Below are positions 36,232-45,492 of a stretch of 64,000 bases of DNA, one piece after another. This DNA comes from Halorhabdus rudnickae (GTDB taxonomy: Archaea > Halobacteriota > Halobacteria > Halobacteriales > Haloarculaceae), in NCBI RefSeq assembly GCF_900880625.1, contig NZ_CAAHFB010000004.1, forward strand, positions 62,001-126,000. Direction: 5' to 3'. Within the stretch, counting starts at the first letter, position 1. Each line of letters starts with the position of its first letter. The notes below the pieces were generated by a model that did no database searches, was not told where the DNA came from, and saw only the letters and a program-made list of their open reading frames with translations. Made by a program: the position numbers and the translations under genes.

Positions 36232-36998
36232 ATGACTGACATAACTCAACCGACGATCGACCGGGCGCTCACACACGTCCAGCGCGAGTGCGAGATACTT
36301 GAGACGGAACGCGATGCCTTCCGGACGCTGTTGGGCAGAGTCAGTGGCTTCCAGATCGATCCGCCGGGATCAGTCAGCTCCAGATGGTGGGAGCCGCCGG
36401 GACCGAAGTCGTGACCGCACAGAAATCCTCACGAGATCTCCGGCGTATCAGGGACGCGTACCGCGAGACAGTCATGGCGGTCCCGCACTACGAGCGCGAG
36501 TACGGCGAGTCGATTCGGGAGAACCTCGCGGCCGAGTTCGGGACGACGCTCGCCGGCCACCTCGCCGACAGCGATGTCCTGACCCCGGCGGTCTACGAGA
36601 CGTTTCTCGATGCGTGTAAGCGGGGACGTGACGAACGCGGACGGTTGCTCCGGACCATCGAACGCGAACAGGAGAGCCTGCAGCGATGGGAGACCGAACT
36701 CACTGCGATCGAGGTGGCAGCCCACGACGCTGCCGAAGGAATCACTGCGACGACCGGATCCCGAACCCTTTCCCGGATCGACCGCCGGCTCGAGACCCTC
36801 GAGGCCCGCTGTATGGAGTGTGCGCGTGCCCGACAGGAGTTACTACACGAGCATTCGGGGCGGGAATTTCAGGGAACCGACGGCTTCGGTTTCATGGAGT
36901 ACCTCTATACGGACATGGACACGACGACGCCCGTTCTCTCGGACGCCGGCGCCTGTCTCGAGACGATTCGACATCACCGGCGTCGATGTCTCCAGTAA
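36232..36998 (+). pseudogene. DUF7260-like haloarchaeal coiled-coil protein, split by a frameshift
   Basis: Two overlapping frames look like one protein. The first runs from the ATG at 36232 (MTDITQPTIDRALTHVQREC, then ETERDAFRTLLGRV) to a stop at 36412. The second, in another frame, covers 36384-36998 ('SRDLRRIRDAYRETVMAVPH', 'YEREYGESIRENLAAEFG', and 'GFMEYLYTDMDTTTPVLSDA' at the end). In haloarchaeal DUF7260 proteins these parts are continuous at about 240 aa. A single-base indel near 36350-36410 would unite them. Either the gene is broken, or the sequence has an error, or the second part restarts translation at 36384. Function unknown. Confidence 0.6.
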
Positions 36999-37016
36999 CG
37001 ATCCGTCTCCGTCCGT

Positions 37017-37961
37017 TTAGTCGTCGATTACCAGTGGCATCGACGCCAGTCGTGCGGCGCCCATCGACGTAAGTCCGCGGGCCGTCGTCGAGTCCCTGGC
37101 CCGGCGGTCGTGGGCGAGTTCGAGTCCCACAACATCAGCGACGGGAACGAGCCGGATCTCGGTCCCTTCGGGTGTGATATCAAGGAGGAGATACGACTGC
37201 GGGAACGAGCAGGTCGTCGGCGTCGCGATCTCGCGCACGCCCCGATCCACGCCGGTGAGTGGCAGGTGGAGGTGACCGGTGAGTACCAGCGCCGCGTCAC
37301 CGTCGGCCAGGACATCGACGAACGCCTCGGGCTCCCGCATCGTCGGCGGGATCGCCATGTCCTCGAGGACGCGATCGCGGTGGCGGCGCAATTGCTCGGT
37401 CACTGATGGAAGGTTGTGATGGACGACGACGAGTGAGTCGTCGGTCTGCTGGAGTTTCCTCGCGAGCCACTCGCGCTGGTCGGCGTCAACGTGACCGTCG
37501 TGGGTTTCAGCGAGTCTATCGGCGGTCCCGGCGGAGTTCAGCCCGAGTACGTCCAGCTCGCCCACCTGATGGCGGAACGGATAGCCGCCGGGACCGAACC
37601 GATCGGCGAAGGCCGCGACGGGAATCGCGTCGTGGTCGTCGCCCTCCTTCGGGACGTCGTGGTTTCCGGGCACGGCGTAGATGGGCACGTCGAGCGCGTC
37701 GAGGGCGTCTTCGACGGCATCGGCGTTCCAGGTTTCCCCGTCCTTGGTGAGGTCCCCCGGCGAGACGACAGCGTCGACGTCACGCTGCTCGATGTCTTCG
37801 ATCGCAGTGACGAAGTGATCGAGCGTGTGTTCGAACAGTTTCGACGTTCCGTCCGCCCGCGTCGAGACGTGCGGATCGGCGATCGCTGCCAGCCGAACGG
37901 GTGCCGCTGCTGTCGGACGGTCGAGACGAGCCAACAGCGTTCCCGGGTTGCCGTCGTTCAT
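37017..37961 (-). CDS. Calcineurin-like metallophosphoesterase
   Basis: 314 aa. All five metal-binding blocks are present: RLAAIADPHVSTRADG (D-x-H), VVSPGDLTKDG (GD), VPGNHDVPKEGDD (GNHD), VVVHHNLPSVTEQL (H) and LVLTGHLHLPLTGV (GH-H). No signal peptide, so cytoplasmic. It may hydrolyse phosphodiesters such as cyclic nucleotides or nucleotides; family members vary too much to name a substrate. It overlaps the upstream 158-aa gene by 4 nt, so the two are co-translated. Confidence 0.92.
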   Translation of the reverse strand: MNDGNPGTLLARLDRPTAAAPVRLAAIADPHVSTRADGTSKLFEHTLDHFVTAIEDIEQRDVDAVVSPGDLTKDGETWNADAVEDALDALDVPIYAVPGNHDVPKEGDDHDAIPVAAFADRFGPGGYPFRHQVGELDVLGLNSAGTADRLAETHDGHVDADQREWLARKLQQTDDSLVVVHHNLPSVTEQLRRHRDRVLEDMAIPPTMREPEAFVDVLADGDAALVLTGHLHLPLTGVDRGVREIATPTTCSFPQSYLLLDITPEGTEIRLVPVADVVGLELAHDRRARDSTTARGLTSMGAARLASMPLVIDD

Positions 37962-38434
37962 TCTTCCCCCGGGAAGAACAGCGACGGGTCCTCGTGACGA
38001 AACGTTGCGACGTGGGTCCCGTCCAGCAGCCGGACGTGTGAGTGAAGTTGCTCCCGTTCGCGTGCCGCGTCTGCGAGGTCGCCGATCCGCGACCAGTCGA
38101 GTACCCCGACCAGCACGACTCCACGCTCGGTCTCGTCGTCTCGTATCCGTATCGCCAGGAAGCGGTTCTCGGCGACGTCTTCACGGTGGACCTCGTAGCG
38201 ATCGAACGACCCTCCGTCGATGAGGTCCGGAAGCTGCTCGGCGACGCTGTCCGGAGCGGTGAATATCAATCCGTGTCGTTCCGTGGATTCACGAGGGGAA
38301 ACTGCTGCGACGTGGTCCGCTCGGACGATGAGGACGTCCCAACCGTCCACTCGCAACTCCGCGGCCAGTGCTTTGGCGTCTTCGAGGACCCGCTCCCAGA
38401 CGGCCTGCCCATCGGGTGTCGTTGCTGACATCAT
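37958..38434 (-). CDS. Haloarchaeal conserved hypothetical protein (DUF7529-like)
   Basis: 158 aa starting MMSATTPDGQAVWERVLEDA; either of the two initial Met codons could be used. An amphipathic N-terminal helix leads into 'RVDGWDVLIVRADHVAAVSP', an alpha/beta domain with 'RGVVLVGVLDWSRIGDLADA'. I associate it with DUF7529 from memory only. It overlaps the phosphoesterase gene by 4 nt (37958-37961), so a shared role is likely. Function unknown. Confidence 0.7.
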   Translation of the reverse strand: MMSATTPDGQAVWERVLEDAKALAAELRVDGWDVLIVRADHVAAVSPRESTERHGLIFTAPDSVAEQLPDLIDGGSFDRYEVHREDVAENRFLAIRIRDDETERGVVLVGVLDWSRIGDLADAAREREQLHSHVRLLDGTHVATFRHEDPSLFFPGEE

Positions 38435-38551
38435 GCTAATTTCCGAATATATGTGTAAGTATCTACCGGAAAGGTTGGTGTTATGGACTTCTATATAGTA
38501 TTATAGTCCAAAAATTGCACTATTACTCGGATTTATCGCTATTATCAAATC

Positions 38552-38560
38552 ACATATATG
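38552..38560 (+). promoter_or_regulatory. TATA box of the peptide-binding protein gene
   Basis: ACATATATG ends 21 nt before the ATG at 38582, and this favours 38582 over the in-frame ATG at 38558 which overlaps the element. Confidence 0.5.
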
Positions 38561-38581
38561 TGGCGAGGATACGCACGGTCG

Positions 38582-40516
38582 ATGCCACGTGACACGACCC
38601 GCCGTGGGTTTTTGACTGCCGCTGGTGCAGGCGCACTGACTGCCGTCGCCGGGTGTAGCGGGAACAGCGAACCGACGGAGCAGGACACTGCCGCCCAGAA
38701 CGATTCGGGGAAAAATTCAGCCGCGAAGACACAGGAATCGAACGACGGAACGGACGAATCGACCGCCGAGACCACCGACGGGTCCAGTGGTGGGATACTC
38801 CAGATGATGGCAGACGGGTCGGTCCAGACGCTCGACCCGATCAACGCAAAGGGGTCCGGGGCGGGCTACAACCAGTACAATCAGCAACTCATGTACTTCC
38901 CGGACGGGCAGTACCCGCCCGAACCTGCGCTGGCGACGGGCTACGAGGTTTCCGACGACGGACTCACCTATACGTTCGATCTCCGTGAAGACGTTACCTT
39001 CCACGACGGCAGCGAGTTCACTGCACAGGACGTCGTCTACTCCTACCGGCGACTCGCAGAGTCGCCCAACTCCCGGAACAAGGACGACATCGTCGGCGAG
39101 ACGCTGACGATCGACCACGAGAAGGACGCGACGCTCTCGGAACCGACCGACGAGGAGACCCTCGCGGACGTCGTCCCAGATAGTCTCGCCGTCGAGGCGG
39201 TCGACGACTACACCGTCGAGATGACCCTGGCCTCACCGTTCGAGTACACGCTCTTCCAGATTGCGGGCGGCGCGTTCGCCATCATCCCGGAGGGGTCCGT
39301 CGGCGACATCGAGGGCTACAACGGCGAGTACGCCTACAACGAGTTCTTCAGTACGCAAGGTGAGGGCCCTGCCTTCGCCGGAGCGGGTCCCTTCCAGGTC
39401 GACAATTGGCAGAAGGGCAGTCAGATCACTCTCTCGGCGTTCGAGGACTATTACGACGGCGAACCCGACCTCGACGCGATCACATTCACCGTCGTCTCGA
39501 GTGGGAATACGCGCCTCCAGCGATTCCAGAACGGGAACGCCGACATCCTCGAGAGCGTCCCCACAGCGTCGTTCAATCCCTCAAGCGTATCGATCGATAG
39601 TGAAGAGGGGAACCGATCGCTCGGTTCCTACACGCTCGACGACGGGACGACGGTCAACTACGGCGAGATTCCGGCACTCACGACGGAATATATCGTCTTC
39701 AACACCCTGGAGGTTCCCCTCGCAGCCAGGCGCGCGTTCGCGCACGCGATGAACCAGCATGACATCGCCGAGAACGTCTATAAAGGGATGGGAAAGCCGG
39801 CCTATCACATCGTCCCGCCAGCCGCCTATCCCACCTTCGAGAACGGCCAGGCCGGCGAGGACGCTTACGACCGCCACGCCGAGAACGGCTACGAATCGAA
39901 CACCGACTTCGCCGCCGACGGCTACCCCTACGGCTACGGCGAGACCCAACTCGAGGAAGCCCGCGCGGTAATGGAAGAAGCGGGTTACGGCGAGGACAAC
40001 CGCTATGAGATCACGGCGACGACGATCACGGGCAACAGCGGCTACCAGCAGGTGTTCACGACTCTCCAGTCGAAGCTCCGGTCGGCGTACATCGACATGA
40101 GTATCGAGGAGGCAGAGTTCGGGTCGATCATCAGTCGCGCGATCTCCGGCGACATGGAAGTGTTCGGGCTCGGAGATGGCATGGAGTACCCCGGCCCGCA
40201 GAACTTCCTGCGGTTCCTTCACGGCCAGAATCCCTCGGGCCAGTTCACGCGGTGGGGTGCCGAGGGAAGCTATGTGACCGAGGAATACCGGGAGACGGCA
40301 CGCGAGGCCTGGGACTCGAACTACGCCGCCGATGGCACGACCCGCGCGGATCACAACGAGGCCTTCCAGACCGTCGAGGAGATGAACTGGGCGTCCGTCC
40401 AGGAACTCCCGTTCTTGCACCCCATGAGTCAACGGTTCTGGCACGACGATGTCGACGTCGAGATGTACGGCGTCATGGAGAACCAGGCCTTCGACGACAC
40501 CCAACTGTCGCGCTGA
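38582..40516 (+). CDS. Peptide/nickel-type ABC transporter substrate-binding lipoprotein (DppA-like)
   Basis: 644 aa. Tat signal and lipobox TRRGFLTAAGAGALTAVAGC at residues 5-24, then an acidic Ser/Thr linker (about 25-65). The SBP_bac_5 domain includes 'LTYTFDLREDVTFHDGSEFT', 'AQDVVYSYRRLAESP', 'ALTTEYIVFNTLEVPLAARR' and 'VQELPFLHPMSQRFWHDD'. It binds a peptide-like ligand outside the cell for the DppBCDF machinery encoded downstream. The gap of 105 nt to dppB contains an AT-rich element (AAATATATGTATT), so an internal promoter is possible. Confidence 0.93.
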   Translation: MPRDTTRRGFLTAAGAGALTAVAGCSGNSEPTEQDTAAQNDSGKNSAAKTQESNDGTDESTAETTDGSSGGILQMMADGSVQTLDPINAKGSGAGYNQYNQQLMYFPDGQYPPEPALATGYEVSDDGLTYTFDLREDVTFHDGSEFTAQDVVYSYRRLAESPNSRNKDDIVGETLTIDHEKDATLSEPTDEETLADVVPDSLAVEAVDDYTVEMTLASPFEYTLFQIAGGAFAIIPEGSVGDIEGYNGEYAYNEFFSTQGEGPAFAGAGPFQVDNWQKGSQITLSAFEDYYDGEPDLDAITFTVVSSGNTRLQRFQNGNADILESVPTASFNPSSVSIDSEEGNRSLGSYTLDDGTTVNYGEIPALTTEYIVFNTLEVPLAARRAFAHAMNQHDIAENVYKGMGKPAYHIVPPAAYPTFENGQAGEDAYDRHAENGYESNTDFAADGYPYGYGETQLEEARAVMEEAGYGEDNRYEITATTITGNSGYQQVFTTLQSKLRSAYIDMSIEEAEFGSIISRAISGDMEVFGLGDGMEYPGPQNFLRFLHGQNPSGQFTRWGAEGSYVTEEYRETAREAWDSNYAADGTTRADHNEAFQTVEEMNWASVQELPFLHPMSQRFWHDDVDVEMYGVMENQAFDDTQLSR

Positions 40517-40621
40517 AAGGGACTCACCACTCCAGACCCCCACTGCCAAATATATGTATTCGACATCCGTCTCGATTGAGAGCGATCGTTTTCTGGGGAG
40601 GCCCTGGCGAGGTGAGCGGCA

Positions 40622-41647
40622 GTGAGTAGACTGGGTTATCTCACCAAGCGCCTCGCGATGGCCGTCCCGGTCGTCTGGCTCGGGACGACGGTCACCTGGT
40701 TCGCCATCTTCATGGGGCCGATCGATCCGGCCAGCCGGTTGCTCAGCGAAGGACAGATGCGAAACCCCGCCGCCTACGAGGCGGCCCAGACCCAACTCGG
40801 CTTGAACCAACCGCCACTCCAGCACTACGTCGACTGGCTGACGAACCTCCTCACGTTCGATCTGGGCCAGACGTGGCTGCTCTACGAGGGATCGAACGTC
40901 AACGCGTTGATCCTCGACTTCCTGCCCCGGACACTGTGGCTCGGCCTCTGGTCGGTGCTGATCGCCGTGGCGATCGGCGTGCCACTCGGGTTCTACGCCG
41001 GGTTGCACTCGAACTCCCTGTCGGATTATCTCGCTTCGTTCGGCGGGATCGTCTGGCGCGCGATGCCGAACTTCTGGCTGGCGATCATGCTGCTCGCCGT
41101 CCTGAGCATCTCGCCGACGGTTCTTGGGATCGACTTCCAGTGGGAGTCGCTGTTCGTCCCGATCGATTCGATCTCGGGGAGTCCAGACATGTCCCGGCTC
41201 GGGACAGTCGACGGGTTCCTGGCGGCGACCAAGAAGGTCCTGCCGGCGGCACTGGTACTCGGGTCGGCCTCGATGGGCAACGAGATGCGGATCGGCCGGA
41301 CGGCGATGCTTGAAGTCCGCAACGAGGAATACGTCGACTTCGCAAAGGCCAAAGGCGTCTCCGATCGCGTCCTCGTCTGGAAGCACATCTTTCGCAACGC
41401 ACTGGTTCCGTTGATCCCGATCATCACCAGCGAGGCCTTCCTGCTCATCGGCGGGTCAGTCCTCGTCGAGACCGTCTTCGGGATCAACGGCATCGGCTAC
41501 CTGTTCTACCAGGCGGCCATCCAAGGCGACCTCCCGCTGGTCGGCACGCTGATGTACGTCTTCATACTCATGACTGTTGGCATCAACCTCATTCAGGACG
41601 TACTGTATACGATTATCGACCCCCGCGTCGGCCTGGAGGGGAGCTGA
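40622..41647 (+). CDS. dppB: Peptide ABC transporter permease DppB-like
   Basis: 341 aa from a GTG start at 40622. An N-terminal membrane helix 'LAMAVPVVWLGTTVTWFAIF', then a large extracytoplasmic loop and five more helices. The EAA region is 'TAMLEVRNEEYVDFAKAKGV' type ('MLEVRNEEYVDFAKAKGVSD'). The C-terminus 'GINLIQDVLYTIIDPRVGL' is typical of DppB/OppB. It forms the channel with the next gene, which starts one base after its stop codon. Confidence 0.92.
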   Translation: MSRLGYLTKRLAMAVPVVWLGTTVTWFAIFMGPIDPASRLLSEGQMRNPAAYEAAQTQLGLNQPPLQHYVDWLTNLLTFDLGQTWLLYEGSNVNALILDFLPRTLWLGLWSVLIAVAIGVPLGFYAGLHSNSLSDYLASFGGIVWRAMPNFWLAIMLLAVLSISPTVLGIDFQWESLFVPIDSISGSPDMSRLGTVDGFLAATKKVLPAALVLGSASMGNEMRIGRTAMLEVRNEEYVDFAKAKGVSDRVLVWKHIFRNALVPLIPIITSEAFLLIGGSVLVETVFGINGIGYLFYQAAIQGDLPLVGTLMYVFILMTVGINLIQDVLYTIIDPRVGLEGS

Positions 41648-41648
41648 C

Positions 41649-43112
41649 GTGTCAGACGTCACTCCGTTCGAAGACCGGCGACTGTTCGGGACACTTGAGA
41701 TCGACGCGACGCTGTCGGCGTGGCTGCTCGTTGGTGTCATCCTCTTGGCGCTGGAAGTTGGTGCGGTCGCGAACTTCCTGACTGGCCTGCTCGCCGACTT
41801 CGTCGGGGCGCTCCCGACGGCAAGCGCCGAGGAGTCCGTGCTCTCGAGTGCGGCGGCGCTGTTCGACGCGGCCCAGCAACGGACGACCGCGATCCCGACC
41901 CTGCTCTCTCGGGATGTCGTCCCAAACGCCGGTCACTGGAACGGGGAGCGCTGGGTCGGGACGTTCCTCGGGCTGTCGCCGGGCATCTCCTGGGCGATCC
42001 GGACGGCGCTCGTCTACGCCTACGCGTTCGCGTGGCTCGCCTGGGCCGCGTTCGGCTACCGATACTACCGTCGGACGATCAGGGTCGCCGACTGGACGCC
42101 CCGCGACGACGTGATCGACCGATTTCGGTCACACAAGTGGGGGCTGTTCGGCGCGCTCGTCGTCTTCATGTTCGTCGTGATGGCGGTGTTCGCACCGACA
42201 CTCGGCCCCACGACCGTCGAGCAGAACATGCGCAACTCCTACTCCTACGAGATCGACTACTGGAACGCCGAGACCGGTTCCGTCGAGTCGACTATCGTCG
42301 GCGAAGCCAACCGCAACTCCCAGTCGATCGGCGACAGTTCGCGGGTGATGCCGATGACCTACGACGACTACGGGCGATTCCATCCCTTCGGCACGATGCC
42401 AAACGGCCGTGACCTGTTCACTTTCATCACGGTCGGGTCGCGTATCTCGCTGGTGATCGGGCTGCTCTCGGTCGGCCTAAGCGCCCTGCTTGCCGTCTCG
42501 CTGGCCCTGATCGCCGCCTACTACAAGGGTCGGGTCGATCTCGGGACCGTCCTGGTGTCGGACGGGGTGATGGCGATGCCACAACTGCTGCTGTTGATTA
42601 TGCTCACGACTGTCCTGGCTGATACGTGGATCGGCGAGGTCTACAGCGGTGGGTTCGTGCTCGCGCTTCTCTTTGCCTTCACTGGGTGGACGTACATGTG
42701 GCGGTCGATCCGGGGTCCGGCCCTCCAGGTCTCCGAGCGTACCTGGATCGACGCCGCCCGGAGCTTCGGCCAACGGCCCCGGACCATCATGCGCAAGCAC
42801 ATGCTGCCATACGTCACCGGGTACGTCCTGATCTATGGCTCGATGACGCTGGGCGGGGCGATCATCGCCATCGCCGGGCTCTCGTATCTCGGCCTCGGCG
42901 TCGCGCCCCCGACTCCCGAGTGGGGCAGAGCGATCCAACTCGGCCAGGACTACGTCACCACCGGCTCTTGGCACATCTCGCTGATTCCGGGGCTGCTCAT
43001 CACGCTCGTCGTCACGGGATTCAACGCGCTCGGTGACGGCGTCCGGGACGCGATCGATCCCCAGTCCGACAGCGCGACCGGGGCGGCGGCCGGCCGGGGT
43101 GGTGGCGCATGA
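41649..43112 (+). CDS. dppC: Peptide ABC transporter permease DppC-like, with long N-terminal extension
   Basis: 487 aa from a GTG at 41649, one base after the dppB stop. Ordinary DppC proteins have about 290-320 aa. The usual part begins near residue 165 ('SHKWGLFGALVVFMFVVMAV') and has the EAA loop 'WIDAARSFGQRPRTIMRKHM' and ending 'GVRDAIDPQSD'. The extra 160 residues hold about two membrane segments ('AWLLVGVILLALEVGAVANF', 'ISWAIRTALVYAYAFAWLAW') with a soluble loop between them. The extension's function is unknown. Confidence 0.9.
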   Translation: MSDVTPFEDRRLFGTLEIDATLSAWLLVGVILLALEVGAVANFLTGLLADFVGALPTASAEESVLSSAAALFDAAQQRTTAIPTLLSRDVVPNAGHWNGERWVGTFLGLSPGISWAIRTALVYAYAFAWLAWAAFGYRYYRRTIRVADWTPRDDVIDRFRSHKWGLFGALVVFMFVVMAVFAPTLGPTTVEQNMRNSYSYEIDYWNAETGSVESTIVGEANRNSQSIGDSSRVMPMTYDDYGRFHPFGTMPNGRDLFTFITVGSRISLVIGLLSVGLSALLAVSLALIAAYYKGRVDLGTVLVSDGVMAMPQLLLLIMLTTVLADTWIGEVYSGGFVLALLFAFTGWTYMWRSIRGPALQVSERTWIDAARSFGQRPRTIMRKHMLPYVTGYVLIYGSMTLGGAIIAIAGLSYLGLGVAPPTPEWGRAIQLGQDYVTTGSWHISLIPGLLITLVVTGFNALGDGVRDAIDPQSDSATGAAAGRGGGA

Positions 43113-44158
43113 GTCGCGCCGACGCCCCCGAGCAGGCCGAGACTGACACCCGAACCGGATCCCGAAACGGGGAGCCGTTGTTGTCGGTCTCCGATCTCCG
43201 GACGGTTTTTCACACCGAACGGGAGACGATCCACGCCGTCGACGGGATTTCCTTCGACGTTCACCCCGGCGAAACGGTCGGTCTCGTCGGCGAATCGGGA
43301 TCGGGGAAATCTGTCACGGCACGCTCGATTCTCGGACTCGTCGACGAACCGGGTGCCATCGAGGGCGGACAGATTTTCTTCAAGGACGACGATCTGGTCG
43401 AGACCGGCTGGGACGATCACCGCGGCGACATCGCGATCGTCTTCCAGGACCCCTCGAACGCGCTCAATCCGGTCTACACCGTCGGCAATCAACTTTGGGA
43501 GGCCCTCTCCATTCATCAGGGGCTGACTGGCGACGCCGCGACCGAGCGCGCGATCGAACTCTTAGAAGCCGTCGGGATTCCGGACGCCCCCCGCCGGCTC
43601 GAGGAGTACCCCCATCAGTTCTCCGGGGGGATGGCCCAGCGCGCAGTCATCGCGATCGCGCTGGCGTGTGATCCTGACCTGCTGGTCTGTGACGAACCCA
43701 CGACTGCTCTGGACGTGACCATCCAGGCCCAGATTCTCGGCCTGCTGGCCGATCTCCAGGCCACGGAGGACCTCGCGGTCCTCTTTATCACCCACGACAT
43801 GGGCGTCATCGAGGAGACGGCCGACAGGGTGAACGTGATCTACGCCGGTGAGATCGTCGAGCGCGCGCCGACCGACCGGCTCTTTGCCGATCCCGAACAC
43901 CCCTACACCGAAGCACTTCTCAAAAGTATTCCGGGGCGAACGCCGCCCGACCAGCGCCTGCCGACGATCGAGGGCGAGGTGCCGACACCGAACGGCCCCG
44001 CTGACGCGTGCCGATTCGCGCCGCGCTGCCCGATGGCCGTCGACGCCTGCAGGGACGCCCCGCCTGCTACCGTCGAAGTGTCGACCGCAGTCGATCACGC
44101 TGCGGCGTGTATTTTTGCCGACGGCGACGGCGAGCACGGTGGAGGTGATGGCGAATGA
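43109..44158 (+). CDS. dppD: Peptide ABC transporter ATPase DppD-like
   Basis: 349 aa. Walker A GESGSGKSVTARSILGL, Q-loop VFQDPSNALNPVYTVG, signature FSGGMAQRAVIAIAL, Walker B LLVCDEPTTALDVTIQ and switch His ITHDMGVIEE. The C-terminal oligopeptide-ATPase motif with cysteines (CRFAPRCPMAVDAC and a final Cys) is present. It overlaps dppC and dppF by 4 nt each. Confidence 0.93.
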   Translation: MSRADAPEQAETDTRTGSRNGEPLLSVSDLRTVFHTERETIHAVDGISFDVHPGETVGLVGESGSGKSVTARSILGLVDEPGAIEGGQIFFKDDDLVETGWDDHRGDIAIVFQDPSNALNPVYTVGNQLWEALSIHQGLTGDAATERAIELLEAVGIPDAPRRLEEYPHQFSGGMAQRAVIAIALACDPDLLVCDEPTTALDVTIQAQILGLLADLQATEDLAVLFITHDMGVIEETADRVNVIYAGEIVERAPTDRLFADPEHPYTEALLKSIPGRTPPDQRLPTIEGEVPTPNGPADACRFAPRCPMAVDACRDAPPATVEVSTAVDHAAACIFADGDGEHGGGDGE

Positions 44159-45492
44159 CGGCCTCAGTCCCCGATGACGGCTCGATGGCCGCATCGACGG
44201 ACGACGAACGTGACACCTTCCTCGACGTTCGCAACCTCGAGACCCACTACACGGACGGATCGCTGTTCGGTGGTGATCCACCAGTCCGGGCCGTCGACAG
44301 TGTCTCGCTTTCGATCCAGCGTGGCGAGACGCTCGGGCTGGTAGGCGAGAGCGGGTGTGGAAAGACGACGCTCGGTCGGACGCTCGTCGGGTTGGAGTCG
44401 GCGACCGCCGGCTCCGTCACCGTCGACGGGACCGACGTGACCGAACTCTCGGGAGCCGACCTCCGGGCGTGGCAGCGCCGCGTTGGCGTGGTTTTCCAAG
44501 ACCCCCAGGAGAGCCTCAACGACCGCCTGACAGTCGGCGAGATCGTCGCCGAACCGCTCGAAGCCCACGACTGGCAGACCGCCGCCGAGCGCGAGGAGCG
44601 AGTCTTCACGCTGCTCGAGCAGGTCGGCCTCCAGGAGGAGCACTTCTACCGGTATCCCCACCAGTTCTCGGGCGGCCAGCGCCAGCGCGTCGCGATCGCC
44701 CGTGCGCTCGCCCTCGAACCCGAGTTCCTGATCCTCGATGAACCCGTCTCGGCGCTCGACGTCTCCGTCCAGGCACGGGTCATCAACCTGCTCGAAGAGC
44801 TCCAGGCCGATCTCGGGCTGACGTCGCTCTTTATCGCCCACGATCTCTCGCTGGTCCGTCATATCGCCGATCGGGTCGCAGTCATGTACCTCGGAAACGT
44901 CCTCGAGGTCGGCCGGACCCAGCAGGTCTTCGAAGCACCGGCCAATCCGTACACTCGGTCGCTCCTGTCGGCGATCCCCGGGTCCTCGAGTCCGGCCCCC
45001 GACGACCTCGATCGGATCACGCTCCGCGGGACGCCGCCGAATCCCCGGTACCCACCCGAGGGTTGTCCCTTTGCGACACGCTGTCCGGCGAAGATTCCCC
45101 CCGCTGAACACGACGACCTCTCCGCTGACGCGTTCGACGCCATCGAGACGTTCCGTGACGTGCTCCGCGAGCGCAACCGGGCTGAGGCGGGCCTTTCCGA
45201 ACGTCTCAAACGACAGCTTCGAATCGACACTGGCGGCCGCTCGGTCGACGCCATCGTGACCGAACTGTTCGCGGACGTCGAGCTATCGCCGCCGGCCCGA
45301 GAGGTGGTCGATCGGGCGACCGAGACTGCCGGCCAGTCCCCGGGTGAGGCACTCAGACTCCTCGACGCGGAGTTCGGATCCCTCTGTGATCGGGAGTCGC
45401 CGGCCGCGCACACGGTTGACGATACCGGCCGGACGAGTCGATGTCTCCGCCACCGTACTGAGTACGACGAACCCAGGGGTGAGCGATTGTGA
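44155..45492 (+). CDS. dppF: Peptide ABC transporter ATPase DppF-like with C-terminal insertion
   Basis: 445 aa. Walker A GESGCGKTTLGRTLVGLE, Q-loop VFQDPQESLNDRLTV, signature FSGGQRQRVAIARAL, Walker B FLILDEPVSALDVSVQ and switch His IAHDLSLVRH. The Cys-rich tail starts normally (GCPFATRCPAKIPPAE) but about 85 extra helical residues follow before the last Cys (TSRCLRHRTEYDEP). Usual DppF proteins have about 330 aa. It overlaps dppD and the phosphatase gene by 4 nt each. Confidence 0.91.
   Translation: MTASVPDDGSMAASTDDERDTFLDVRNLETHYTDGSLFGGDPPVRAVDSVSLSIQRGETLGLVGESGCGKTTLGRTLVGLESATAGSVTVDGTDVTELSGADLRAWQRRVGVVFQDPQESLNDRLTVGEIVAEPLEAHDWQTAAEREERVFTLLEQVGLQEEHFYRYPHQFSGGQRQRVAIARALALEPEFLILDEPVSALDVSVQARVINLLEELQADLGLTSLFIAHDLSLVRHIADRVAVMYLGNVLEVGRTQQVFEAPANPYTRSLLSAIPGSSSPAPDDLDRITLRGTPPNPRYPPEGCPFATRCPAKIPPAEHDDLSADAFDAIETFRDVLRERNRAEAGLSERLKRQLRIDTGGRSVDAIVTELFADVELSPPAREVVDRATETAGQSPGEALRLLDAEFGSLCDRESPAAHTVDDTGRTSRCLRHRTEYDEPRGERL

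Noticed and set aside
39581-41386. 601-codon open frame on the minus strand across the peptide-binding protein and dppB
   Set aside because: It overlaps two genes with clear motifs and its sequence is rich in Arg, His and Asp with no recognisable domain.
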